Shown here: piece by piece, positions 17,344 through 25,207 of the stretch
How the letters are laid out: each line of letters begins with the position of its first letter
How positions within the stretch are numbered: the first letter of the stretch is position 1
NCBI RefSeq assembly: GCF_002407605.1
Contig: NZ_NXGV01000002.1
Location: 124,001-188,000, forward strand
Direction of reading: 5' to 3'
DNA: 64,000 nt
Source of the DNA: Marinobacter sp. ANT_B65
Lineage (GTDB): Bacteria; Pseudomonadota; Gammaproteobacteria; Pseudomonadales; Oleiphilaceae
Program-made: the position numbers and the translations under genes
Notes under the pieces: generated by a model
Told to the model about the DNA's origin: nothing
The model's database searches: none
The model's input: the letters and a program-made list of their open reading frames with translations, nothing else

Positions 17344-18264
17344 TCAATAGACTTTTTCCACGCCTTCCGGGCGGGTTTTGAAACGTTTGTGCAGCCACAG
17401 GTACTGATCAGGCTGTTCACGGATAGCCTCCTCAATATAGCGGTTCCAGACCTGGGTATCGTTATGCTTGTCGGCGCCGAAGCCAGCCTGCACTGGTGAG
17501 AAGACCACACGATAGCGTCCATCAGGCATTCGCAGGTGGCTTACGCAAACCACGGCAGCACCGGATACTTTGGCGATATAACTTGGGGAAGTAATGCATC
17601 CGGTTTCAACGCCGAAAAAAGGTACGAACAGCTCGGTTTTTTTACCGAAATCCTGGTCGCAGGCAAACCAGACTTCACCGCCCTTCTTCAGAAAAGACAC
17701 CATTGGCCGCAATTCACGCTTGGTGAACGGCCGGATACCAAAATGGCGGCGCCGGCCATTTTCGATCATACGGTCAATAACCGGATTATTGTTGGGCCTG
17801 TATACGTACCCGGGGTTTTTCAGGTGGCAGGCAACAAGCGGTAACGCAAAATCAAAAATACTGTAATGACCGCCAATCAACAGTACGCCCCGGCCCTTGC
17901 TCCGGGCCTCCTCAAGATGCTCCAGCCCCTGCACCTCTGTAGCTTTATAATAAGGAGACATATCCCGCCACCAGGCATGGATGCTTTCCAGAAAACCGCG
18001 AGTGCAGGCGATGAAATTATCCTGCACCAGTTTTGCCCGGGCTTCCTTGTCCAGGTCGGGAAAGCAGATAGCCAGATTACGGTCAGCAACGCGGGCGCGG
18101 GATTTCAGTTTTCTGTTCAGGAAACGGCCCAGCGTTTTCCCCAGCTTTTGCTTGGAAGACATCGGCAAAAACGACAACAGATACAGCGTAAATACCAGCG
18201 CCCACGAGGGCCATAAGCGCGGATGCCAAAGCGGCAATTTGTGTTTTTTGGAAAACCTGCTCAT
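17344..18264 (-). CDS. LpxL/HtrB-type lipid A biosynthesis acyltransferase
   Basis: A 306-residue inner-membrane-associated acyltransferase of the LpxL/LpxM/LpxP family, which adds a secondary acyl chain to Kdo2-lipid IVA. It has one N-terminal hydrophobic segment (LVFTLYLLSFLPM), the catalytic HX4D motif in GGHYSIFD, and the following conserved RPNNNPVIDRMI and CDQDFGKK blocks, ending with the family's DQYLWLHKRFKTRP motif. Acyl-chain choice cannot be read from sequence, so no exact symbol is given. It is convergent with mltF with only three bases between stops. Confidence 0.9.
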   Translation of the reverse strand: MSRFSKKHKLPLWHPRLWPSWALVFTLYLLSFLPMSSKQKLGKTLGRFLNRKLKSRARVADRNLAICFPDLDKEARAKLVQDNFIACTRGFLESIHAWWRDMSPYYKATEVQGLEHLEEARSKGRGVLLIGGHYSIFDFALPLVACHLKNPGYVYRPNNNPVIDRMIENGRRRHFGIRPFTKRELRPMVSFLKKGGEVWFACDQDFGKKTELFVPFFGVETGCITSPSYIAKVSGAAVVCVSHLRMPDGRYRVVFSPVQAGFGADKHNDTQVWNRYIEEAIREQPDQYLWLHKRFKTRPEGVEKVY

Positions 18265-18285
18265 ACATCAAAGCCTGCTCAAATA

Positions 18286-18314
18286 GGGTCGTGAGCGTGA
18301 CACAATCACGACCC
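18286..18314. repeat. Perfect 9-bp inverted repeat
   Basis: GGGTCGTGA and TCACGACCC are separated by 11 bases between the lpxL-like gene start and the monooxygenase gene stop. There is no T-tract on either side, so an operator or mRNA-stabilising hairpin is as likely as a terminator. Confidence 0.45.
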
Positions 18315-18377
18315 TTAGTGTACTACCTGCACCGGTCAATCAAGAGGAGCATGTCCCAAATCAGGGACCGGACAATC

Positions 18378-19712
18378 TCATGGTGCCAGTTTACCCTTGA
18401 AACACTCAGGCCGAGCCAGCCCAAGATGGCTGCGCAAGGTACTGCCCTGATATTCCTTACGGAAAAGACCACGGTTTTGCAGTTCCGGCACCACCTGTTC
18501 AATAAAGTCCTCAATGCCGGAGGGCAAAAACGGTGGCATCAGATTGAACCCATCGGCGCCTTCGTTGTTGAACCAGTGTTCCATCTTATCGGCAATCTGT
18601 TCCGGAGTGCCCACCATGGTGCAGTGGCCTCCTCCCGCAGCCAGCCGACCCAGCAACTGACGCAGGCTGGGCTTCTCGGTTTCGATAATCCGCAGAATGG
18701 TACTGTAGCGCCCCTGGGGCCCGCTGAACTCTTCAAGCGAAGGCAGAGGGGGGACAGGTGCATCCAGATCCCAGCCGGAACAATCCTGATCAATAAACAT
18801 GGCCAGCTGGCGCAGAGACGCATCAGCAGGCAGAAGCTCATCCAGCTCGCGCTGCTTTGCCAGTGCTTCCGCTTCGGTAGGTGCCACATAGGTAACCAGC
18901 CCCGGCATAACCGGCACCGTAGCGCCACGGCCGGCCGCTTTTACCCGTCGCTTGATATCACGGTAATAGCTTTGCGCCGCTGGCAGGTCGTAAGCCACTG
19001 CATAGATAGCCTCAGCACATCTGGCCGCCAGCTCGCGGCCCTGCTCCGAAGCTCCAGCCTGAAACAGCACCGGGTGCCCCTGCACCGGGCGAGGCACATT
19101 CAGTGGCCCGTCTACGCGGAAAAACTCTCCCCGATGGTTTATCGGTTGTACCTTGTCCGGGTCGGCATAATGGCCTTTCCGGTCAAACATCAGTGCATCG
19201 TCAGCCCAGGAATCCCACAACCCCAACACTGCCTGCACGAACTCGTCAGCACGACGGTAGCGCTCCGCATGGCCTGGCATAGATTCATAGCCGTGGTTGC
19301 GTGCTTCCACATCAAACATCGAAGTAACCACATTCCAGCCAATCCGCCCGCCGGAAATGTGATCCAGCGAAGCAACAAGGCGGGCCGCATGAAACGGGGT
19401 GTAAAAGGTGCTGGAAACCGTGCTGATGAACCCGATGTTTTCGGTGGCCCTGCTCATGGCAGCAATGGCCGTAAGTGGTTCCAGATACCACCAGCTGCCA
19501 TCGGAGACGTTACCTGCAGTGTTGCTGTCAGCAAAAAACACTGCATCCAGTTTGCCGCGTTCTGCGGTTTGCGCCAGACGTTCGTAATAGCGGATATCAC
19601 CCAGCTGCTCTACTGCCGATTCCGGGTGACGCCAGGCAGCCCTGTGGTGGCCGCAGCCCATCAGAAACAGGTTCAGATGCATCATGCGCTGATCAGATGA
19701 TGAAGCTGCCAT
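18378..19712 (-). CDS. LLM-class flavin-dependent monooxygenase (NtaA/SnaA/DszA type) under TPP control
   Basis: A 444-residue member of the FMNH2-dependent two-component monooxygenase family that includes nitrilotriacetate monooxygenase A and DszA. Diagnostic features are the start MHLNLFLMGCGHH, DAVFFADSN, GRIGWNVVTSM, PVLFQAGASEQGRELAARCAEA and the C-terminal DGFNLMPPFLPSGIEDFI. A separate flavin reductase would be required; none is in the window. Its start codon shares one base with the SDR stop (TGATG), so both are one transcript behind a TPP riboswitch. This points to degradation, salvage or detoxification of a thiamine-related compound, but the substrate is not known. Confidence 0.88.
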   Translation of the reverse strand: MAASSSDQRMMHLNLFLMGCGHHRAAWRHPESAVEQLGDIRYYERLAQTAERGKLDAVFFADSNTAGNVSDGSWWYLEPLTAIAAMSRATENIGFISTVSSTFYTPFHAARLVASLDHISGGRIGWNVVTSMFDVEARNHGYESMPGHAERYRRADEFVQAVLGLWDSWADDALMFDRKGHYADPDKVQPINHRGEFFRVDGPLNVPRPVQGHPVLFQAGASEQGRELAARCAEAIYAVAYDLPAAQSYYRDIKRRVKAAGRGATVPVMPGLVTYVAPTEAEALAKQRELDELLPADASLRQLAMFIDQDCSGWDLDAPVPPLPSLEEFSGPQGRYSTILRIIETEKPSLRQLLGRLAAGGGHCTMVGTPEQIADKMEHWFNNEGADGFNLMPPFLPSGIEDFIEQVVPELQNRGLFRKEYQGSTLRSHLGLARPECFKGKLAP

Positions 19713-20485
19713 CAGTTTTTCACCAGTCCGCCATCAACCACAAGGTTCTGCCCGGTAACGGACCGCGCCCACGGCGAGGCAAAAAACAACGTGGCATCGG
19801 CAAACTCTGCCGGCGTGGTTACCCGCCGTAAGGGTGTGCTGGCGGCAATAAAATCGAACACAGCCTCAGGCGTAGCGGCGGACGCATCGGTGGTACGCAG
19901 CAGACCGCCAGACACCATATTCACAGTGATATTATCTGGTCCAAGATCCTGTGACAGGGTGCGGGTAAGCGACAGCAACGCCGCTTTACCGGCAGTGTAA
20001 TCATGGTAGGGCACAACCGGATTCTGGAACAGATTGGTTCCAACATTCACTATGCGGCCAAAACCCGCTTCGCGCATGCCATCCAGCGCCGCCTGAGTAG
20101 TATTCAGGGCACCACCCACCACTCCGGAAAACTGTTGATTCATGTCTTCCCAGGTCAGCTGGTCTGCATTTGCACGGGCATCACCGTTAAACGAAAAATC
20201 CGGCAAGGCATTATTGATCACCGTGGTCACTGGCATACCAAAATGCTGCTGAGCGGAAGCAAACATAGCCTTTACTGCTTTGCGGTCAGTAACGTCTGCC
20301 TGCACCGCCAGCGCCCGTTCCGGAGCTTCAGCGGCCAGTTTTTCAGCCGCGTCGGCACTGTTGCGATAGTTGATCACAACCCTGGCGCCCTCACGCAGGA
20401 AGGCACGCACCAGGTGCTCACCCAGACCACGGGCACCGCCCGTTACCAGCACCAGTTGTTGGTCAAGACCTAAAGAATTTTGCAT
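19712..20485 (-). CDS. SDR-family oxidoreductase under TPP riboswitch control
   Basis: A 257-residue short-chain dehydrogenase/reductase of the 3-oxoacyl-ACP-reductase-like group. The NAD(P) motif VTGGARGLGEHL is near residue 15, the catalytic Tyr/Lys pair is in YHDYTAGKAALLSL, and the terminus TGQNLVVDGG is typical. The start at 20485 has GAGG seven bases upstream; the in-frame extension to 20593 would translate the riboswitch. The GAGG lies in a small hairpin that could mask it. From memory, a THI-element-regulated SDR named oarX was noted in comparative work on thiamine regulation; this gene may be the same type, which is an inference. Confidence 0.88.
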   Translation of the reverse strand: MQNSLGLDQQLVLVTGGARGLGEHLVRAFLREGARVVINYRNSADAAEKLAAEAPERALAVQADVTDRKAVKAMFASAQQHFGMPVTTVINNALPDFSFNGDARANADQLTWEDMNQQFSGVVGGALNTTQAALDGMREAGFGRIVNVGTNLFQNPVVPYHDYTAGKAALLSLTRTLSQDLGPDNITVNMVSGGLLRTTDASAATPEAVFDFIAASTPLRRVTTPAEFADATLFFASPWARSVTGQNLVVDGGLVKN

Positions 20486-20488
20486 AGA

Positions 20489-20506
20489 CACCTCAAAAGA
20501 GAGGCG
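20489..20506 (-). promoter_or_regulatory. SD-masking hairpin of the SDR mRNA
   Basis: On the minus strand CGCCTC - TCTTTT - GAGGTG forms a 6-bp stem that contains the GAGG ribosome site three bases before the ATG. Downstream of a TPP aptamer this fits translational control, in which TPP binding favours the masking stem. Confidence 0.5.
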
Positions 20507-20554
20507 AAGGTATGAATAGGCAGATGCGGTGCAGCATCCCGGCTGCACCTGCGG

Positions 20555-20636
20555 CTGACATCCCTTCGCCAGTGTGAACTGGATCAGGTTCAACGGGTGT
20601 TATCTCAGCCCTGCATGCAGGACACCCCGTGTCGAA
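20555..20636 (-). promoter_or_regulatory. TPP riboswitch for the SDR-monooxygenase operon
   Basis: Minus-strand sequence shows the THI-box cores in order: ACACGGGGTG, then GGGCTGAGAT, then ACCCGTTGAACCTGATC, CAG...CTGG and CGAAGGGAT. These are the P2/J2-3 pyrimidine-sensing CUGAGA loop and the pyrophosphate-sensing arm. It lies 70 bp upstream of the SDR start. Confidence 0.95.
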
Positions 20637-20688
20637 TCGAAACCATAACACACCAAATACTCAGATATGTAGGCCAGGACTCATGCAA

Positions 20689-20717
20689 TTGACAACTACT
20701 GGCAGACTTTCTACTCT
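20689..20717 (+). promoter_or_regulatory. Sigma-70 promoter of the symporter; its -35 is shared with a divergent promoter
   Basis: TTGACA (20689-20694), a 17-bp spacer and TACTCT (20712-20717) make a good promoter about 8 bp before the plus-strand aptamer. The complementary strand of the overlapping TGACAA (20690-20695) reads TTGTCA, with TACATA-like sequence 17-18 bp further left, so the divergent operon may use an overlapping -35 box. Function is inferred from spacing. Confidence 0.55.
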
Positions 20718-20724
20718 GTCAACA

Positions 20725-20812
20725 TTCCTGGGGGAGCCGGTTAACGGCTGAGATTCCGCATCCTGTGCGGTAACCCTTCGAACCTGATCCGGGTAATGCC
20801 GGCGAAGGGAAG
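20725..20812 (+). promoter_or_regulatory. TPP riboswitch for the sodium:solute symporter
   Basis: The plus strand shows GGGGGAGCC, then GGCTGAGATT, CTGTGCGG, ACCCTTCGAACCTGATCCGG and TAATGCCGGCGAAGGGA, the complete TPP aptamer set. It is 115 bp upstream of the symporter start. A T-rich segment at about 20840-20855 after short GC-rich repeats could be an attenuator. Confidence 0.96.
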
Positions 20813-20926
20813 GAAAGCGCCCGCTGAGCGCATGCCTGCGTGTCTTTTTCTTCCTTCGCGACCGTCCCGGTAGCAAACCACTTTCAGCAATTTTGCTATC
20901 CGCCTGCAGGGCAAGGAAGACAACCG

Positions 20927-22366
20927 ATGTTAAGCTCCTCTACCGCACTGGTGTGGCTGGTTTTATTCGCCGCCCTGTTCGCAATACCCGGCCTGATATA
21001 CGCCCGCCGCAAGCAGGATAAGCTGGACGACTTTCTGGTCGCCCGCAACAGCCAGAGCAGCTCCGCCACTTTACTGACTCTGCTGGCTACCACTCTCGGC
21101 ACCTGGATTCTGTTCGGGCCGGCACAGGCCGCAACCTGGGGCGGCATTGGCGCAGTTACCGGCTACGCTCTGGGCGCGCTGGCGCCACGTCTCATTATGA
21201 TTCCTCTGGGCAACCGCATTCGCACTCTCATGCCCGAAGGCCACACCCTCACCGAATTTGTACTCGGTCGCTATGGACGAGTGATGTACGGATTTGTGCT
21301 GGTCATCATGGTTTTCTATCTGTTTATCAGCCTCACGGCTGGCCTGACCGCCATCGCAAAAATGGTCTCCCTGCTCGCTCCCGTGCCACTGTGGCTTACC
21401 GCCAGCATTGTGATGGCTGCCACTCTGCTTTATACCCTGTATGGCGGGCTGCGCGTGACCATCTTTACTGACCGGGTGCAGATGCTGGTCATCCTGCCCT
21501 TTCTGATTCTGCTGATCGGCTTTGGCTGGCAGGCGACCGGCGGCCTGGCCCCTGCCCTGCAAGGTTTGCAGGCAAAAGCACCGCACCTTCTTGATCCTCT
21601 GGACATCAACGGGCTGAAATCCGGCCTCACATTCTTTATCGCGGTGGTGCTGACCGGGCTGTTTTATCAGGGAACCTGGCAGCGTATTTTCGCCGCCCGT
21701 GATAACAAAGTGATTCGCAACGGCTTTATCATCAGCGGCCTGCTGAGTTTTCCCATCATATTTATCATGGGTCTGTTCGGCCTGGCGTTTGTGGGGCTGG
21801 ACTTGCCCGGTGACGGCTCGGTTGCACTGTTCAGCGTGTTACTGGCAAATGTGCCTCTGTGGTTTGCCATAGGCCTGTTGCCTTTCGGGCTGGCACTGAT
21901 TATGAGCAGTGCAGACTCCACCATAAGTGGGCTGACCAGTATTATGGTGGTAGACCTGCGCCGGTTACTGCCTAAACTGAGCAATCACAACCTGCTATCG
22001 CTGTCGCGCTGGCTGATTGTGGTTTTGTCGGTGCCGGTGCTGTTCGTAGCCGCTCAAGGCTACAGTGTGCTCTATCTGTTTCTGCTGGCAGACCTGTTGT
22101 GTTGCGCTGCGGCGTTCCCGGTCTTTTTCGGCTTCTACAACGCCCGCTACCAAAGCTACAATGCCGCCCTCAGCACCTTTGCTGGTCTGGTCGCCGGGCT
22201 TATGGTATTTCCTGCGCCCGGTGCACCGACCACCTACCTGCTGGAATCCTTCCTGCTGGCATCTTTGGTACCTATCGCCGTTTCGCTACTGCTCCTGCTT
22301 CTGCCCAAAGGAAAGCGCTTTGACTTTTCCATACTGGCGCAGCGAGTGCGGCATCTGGAGGGGTAA
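20927..22366 (+). CDS. Sodium:solute symporter, probable thiamine/HMP-related transporter (ThiV-like)
   Basis: A 479-residue inner-membrane protein of the SSS (SLC5) family with about 13 helices. Family features are the TLLATTLGTWILFGPAQAATWGG segment in helix 2 and LIMSSADSTISGLTSIMVVDLRRLLPK, which carries a sodium-site serine pair. The TPP riboswitch immediately upstream implies uptake of thiamine or a precursor such as HMP; SSS proteins under THI-element control have been called ThiV. The start at 20927 has AAGGAAG upstream, while the longer frame would start in the riboswitch expression platform. Expression is expected to rise when TPP is low. Confidence 0.88.
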   Translation: MLSSSTALVWLVLFAALFAIPGLIYARRKQDKLDDFLVARNSQSSSATLLTLLATTLGTWILFGPAQAATWGGIGAVTGYALGALAPRLIMIPLGNRIRTLMPEGHTLTEFVLGRYGRVMYGFVLVIMVFYLFISLTAGLTAIAKMVSLLAPVPLWLTASIVMAATLLYTLYGGLRVTIFTDRVQMLVILPFLILLIGFGWQATGGLAPALQGLQAKAPHLLDPLDINGLKSGLTFFIAVVLTGLFYQGTWQRIFAARDNKVIRNGFIISGLLSFPIIFIMGLFGLAFVGLDLPGDGSVALFSVLLANVPLWFAIGLLPFGLALIMSSADSTISGLTSIMVVDLRRLLPKLSNHNLLSLSRWLIVVLSVPVLFVAAQGYSVLYLFLLADLLCCAAAFPVFFGFYNARYQSYNAALSTFAGLVAGLMVFPAPGAPTTYLLESFLLASLVPIAVSLLLLLLPKGKRFDFSILAQRVRHLEG

Positions 22367-22536
22367 ACCGGCAGAGCCTGTTGCTGAAGCTCTCAAACAG
22401 CCGGCATACAGTCTTGTCTGTCCTTACATTCAATAGCTTCCAGTTGCCCGTGATTGGGGCCATACTCATTGTTCTGCGTGAAAGGCATCCTGATCTCCTT
22501 TGATGTCAACGCACGCATTAATCAGGAGTACAGGTA

Positions 22537-22653
22537 ATGAGCAAAGGACAAGACAAAAAAAAGGACACAAAAAAACAGCCGCTTTTAACCGCAAAGGAAA
22601 AAAAGGCGGCCAAGAAATCGAAGAAAAATGGAAAGGACGTACTAGGGAATTAA
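22537..22653 (+). CDS. Small lysine-rich basic protein (38 residues)
   Basis: ATG 22537 follows AGGAGTACAGGTA and opens a 38-codon frame, MSKGQDKKKDTKKQPLLTAK and onward, in which about 40 percent of residues are Lys. Similar short proteins beginning MxKGQDxKKxxKK with a KEKxAAKK stretch are common in pseudomonads and relatives; no function is established. An overlapping longer frame from 22500 is rejected because it lacks this ribosome site and pattern. Confidence 0.65.
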   Translation: MSKGQDKKKDTKKQPLLTAKEKKAAKKSKKNGKDVLGN

Positions 22654-22699
22654 AAAAAGCATCAGGAGCGCAAAACGCCCCTCATGTAATGGTTTAGAG

Positions 22700-23569
22700 T
22701 TATTCCCCTTTATCTGACTGTAAAGTTCGCTTGGGGTGCATGCCATCGACCATACCCATGAACGGCGGGTGGATCGAATAACCGACCATACTGAGTAGCT
22801 GTTCAGGAATCCGGGAAAGCGTTTCCTGGCTGAGTTCGAGAAAGAAGTTCTCTTGCGGCCTTAACCAGGGTTCGCAGTACTGACAGGTTACTGCAAGACG
22901 ATCTGCGCCCGAGCGGTTGGCTCCGCCACCGTGCCAGAGCGTCCCTAGAAAGAAGACAACTGAACCGGCAGGCATCACCGCAGGCACAGCCTGAGTCCGG
23001 TCAGTAACTACTTCCTTACCCCAATTGTGGCTTTCGGGAATTACGACCGTCGAGCCATTCTCTTCCGTAAACTCATCAATAGCCCAGACCGTTGCTGCCC
23101 CGAACGGCGGGCGCGGGCGCGGAACCGGGTAGAAGCCGTCATCGTAATGCAGCGGCTGCGCCGACTCGCCAGGCAGAATATTGATAATCTGAGCCTGGCT
23201 GAGCAGGTAGCTGGGCAAAAATAGCCGGTCCAGCAATCCGGTAACACGAGGGTGTGTTGCTAGCAGATCAATTACCCGCGTTTTCTCCAGTACATTGTAT
23301 AGCCGCTGAGTTTTTACGCCTTCAAATGTATTGCGCCCGGACTTCCCCAGCAACGGCAAGGTAGCTTCACGAATCAACTCAAGCTGCGACCTGGTAAGAA
23401 GCCCCTCAATGATTACATAGCCGTCTTTCATAACGGCCTCAAAATCCTGGGCGATCTGGTTTTTGAGCGCATCTGAAGCCTTGGCTTCATCAGACCGGAA
23501 AGATTTATGCGTAGCAGCGAGATCTTTGGTCAACTCCAGAACAGATTCGATTTTCTTCTTGTTGGACAT
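22700..23569 (-). CDS. Phytanoyl-CoA dioxygenase (PhyH) family protein
   Basis: A 289-residue Fe(II)/2-oxoglutarate-dependent oxygenase of the PhyH family. The N-terminal third holds GYVIIEGLLTRSQLELIREA. The first two iron ligands are in LHYDDGFYP (His-x-Asp), the distal His in GTLWHGGGANRSG, and the 2OG-binding Arg is in the latter or in ADRLAVTCQY. The substrate is unknown. The start at 23569 is preferred: it has GAGAAG upstream and the first residues (MSNKKKIESVLELTKDL) look like a genuine start. It is convergent with the small basic protein gene. Confidence 0.85.
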   Translation of the reverse strand: MSNKKKIESVLELTKDLAATHKSFRSDEAKASDALKNQIAQDFEAVMKDGYVIIEGLLTRSQLELIREATLPLLGKSGRNTFEGVKTQRLYNVLEKTRVIDLLATHPRVTGLLDRLFLPSYLLSQAQIINILPGESAQPLHYDDGFYPVPRPRPPFGAATVWAIDEFTEENGSTVVIPESHNWGKEVVTDRTQAVPAVMPAGSVVFFLGTLWHGGGANRSGADRLAVTCQYCEPWLRPQENFFLELSQETLSRIPEQLLSMVGYSIHPPFMGMVDGMHPKRTLQSDKGE

Positions 23570-23834
23570 ATGAACGCTTCTCGAAAGTAGTCTCTCCCGG
23601 GCTCCGGCTAACGCCAATTATGAACGCTTTGAGCCTTTACGCGCCGCGGAGCTTCAGGATTCTAGCAGTTTCAGTATGAATTAATCGCAATCCCACAAGC
23701 GTTGTCATACAAAAACCCCTATGGCAACGTGGATAACACATCAGGGGTTGCATCATTTTTTTCACCCTGACCATTCCTTCCATACTGGCGGCTGTCTTGT
23801 TAAGCGGCCGCCCTGTTAAAGCGAGGAAACTACG

Positions 23835-24029
23835 ATGAACAACGATATTATTGAAGGTAACTGGAAACAACTCAAAGGTAAGGTACGCGAGAACTGGGGC
23901 AAGTTAACAGACGACGATCTGGATGAAATCGCAGGGCGTCGCGACCACTTTATTGGCAAAGTTCAGGAGAAGTACGGCATAGAGAAAGACGAAGCCGAGA
24001 AAGAGTGGGAAAAGCTGACCAACTCCTGA
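23835..24029 (+). CDS. CsbD family stress protein
   Basis: A 64-residue CsbD-like protein (MNNDIIEGNWKQLKGKVRE start, then GKLTDDDLDEIAGRRDHFIGK). The family is general-stress inducible and of unknown molecular function. The start is close behind AGCGAGGAAACTACG. An imperfect long inverted repeat (AACCCCT at about 23710 with AGGGGTT at about 23745) and a T-run lie upstream and may belong to its leader or to an upstream terminator. Confidence 0.9.
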   Translation: MNNDIIEGNWKQLKGKVRENWGKLTDDDLDEIAGRRDHFIGKVQEKYGIEKDEAEKEWEKLTNS

Positions 24030-24129
24030 CCCCTCAGTTCCAAAGATCCAGGAAGCCGGTGCCTGCCTTTGCGCAGGTATCGGCTACCATACTCCTTCCT
24101 TTCCCCGATATTGAACCCTGCCGGATCCG

Positions 24130-24486
24130 TTACACCAACACCTGCCGTGTGTTGGCTATATAACTGTGAACCTGGCGCTCAGTTTCGGAATCAACCATCA
24201 CTTCCGGCCGACGTCCGTTTGGGCAAGGCATGTTGGATGTTGTGCCAAACAACCGGCATATCAGCGGGCGCTCCTCGTAAACATTGCAGCCATCGGGACC
24301 AAGGTGCACACAATTCAGCTCACCTAGTGCTGCTTCATGTTCCGCATCCGTTTTCACCGGCAGTCGCGACATTTCCTCCGAAGACGTAGTCACAGGGCCG
24401 CAGCAGTCATGGCAACCCGGAACACATTCGAACGATGGAATACGCTCACGCAGTCGCGCGATGATCTTCTGGTTATTGGTTTTCAA
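24130..24486 (-). CDS. YkgJ-family cysteine cluster protein
   Basis: A 118-residue putative Zn- or Fe-binding protein (YkgJ family). The eight-cysteine layout begins CVPGCHDCCGP and continues with NCVHLGPDGCNVYEERPLICRLFGT and a final PCPNGRRP, as in the family. Start TTG 24486 is used with AGGAG upstream and overlaps the end of the pseudouridine synthase gene by 14 bp, so the two are coupled. Confidence 0.85.
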   Translation of the reverse strand: MKTNNQKIIARLRERIPSFECVPGCHDCCGPVTTSSEEMSRLPVKTDAEHEAALGELNCVHLGPDGCNVYEERPLICRLFGTTSNMPCPNGRRPEVMVDSETERQVHSYIANTRQVLV

Positions 24487-25183
24487 TTGCAGCTATCTCC
24501 TCACAGGTAAGCTGCCTGCAGTGTCCCTCATCAAGCCCTTCAAGGGAAATATGCCCGACAGAAACCCGGTGCAAAGCCAGAACTTCATTCTGAAAAAAAC
24601 CAAACATGCGTTTAACCTGATGGTACTTGCCCTCAACCAGTGACAACCTGGCTGTGTAATCCGAGAGAATCTCTAAATGTGCAGGCCTGGTTGTAATGTC
24701 CTCGTAGGCAAAATAGATACCTTCCCGAAACACCCGAATATACTCATCCGTTAATGGCCTGGATAAAGTAACCTCATAGGTCTTTTCGAGCTTCGTCTCG
24801 GGCAAGCTTACCTTGCGTGACCATGCCCCATCGTTAGTCAGTAACACCAGCCCGGTTGTATTCAGATCAAGGCGCCCGACTATGTGAAGCTCATGCTTCT
24901 GAGGGTGGTGCACAAGATCCATTACGGTGGAGTGCCTGGTGTCTTTAGTCGCGCTAACAAACCCCCGTGGTTTATTCAGCATAAGATACACAGGCCGGTT
25001 ATCTCTCAGGCAGCGACCATCCAGAACAACATGGGTAAATTCCGTCACTTTTTGCTGGATTGAATGCGCCGCCCGACCGTCCAGAAAAATCCGTTTTTGA
25101 GCAAGTAAAAGACGTGTATCCGAAAGGGAAAAAGTACTGTTCTGGCTGATAAAACGATCGAGCCGACTGGTCCTGGATTTCAT
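24473..25183 (-). CDS. RsuA-family pseudouridine synthase
   Basis: A 236-residue RNA pseudouridine synthase. An N-terminal S4 domain (about residues 1-60; RLDRFISQNS, LLLAQKRIFLDG) precedes the catalytic core with LMLNKPRGFVSATKD and the catalytic Asp in GRLDLNTTGLVLLTNDG, then EGKYHQVKRMFGFFQNEVLALHR. The motif set fits RsuA/RluE/RluF-type enzymes; most likely it makes the 16S pseudouridine 516, but the exact site is not proven. Confidence 0.85.
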   Translation of the reverse strand: MKSRTSRLDRFISQNSTFSLSDTRLLLAQKRIFLDGRAAHSIQQKVTEFTHVVLDGRCLRDNRPVYLMLNKPRGFVSATKDTRHSTVMDLVHHPQKHELHIVGRLDLNTTGLVLLTNDGAWSRKVSLPETKLEKTYEVTLSRPLTDEYIRVFREGIYFAYEDITTRPAHLEILSDYTARLSLVEGKYHQVKRMFGFFQNEVLALHRVSVGHISLEGLDEGHCRQLTCEEIAAIENQ

Positions 25184-25207
25184 GATTTATCTTCAACAGC
25201 CTTTATA

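Noticed and set aside
18286..18314. Inverted repeat considered as a Rho-independent terminator
   Set aside because: There is no T-tract on either strand; kept only as a repeat.
23263..23272. TTGCTAGCAG in the PhyH gene, close to the GntR palindrome
   Set aside because: One mismatch, deep inside a coding region and far from the island, so taken as chance.
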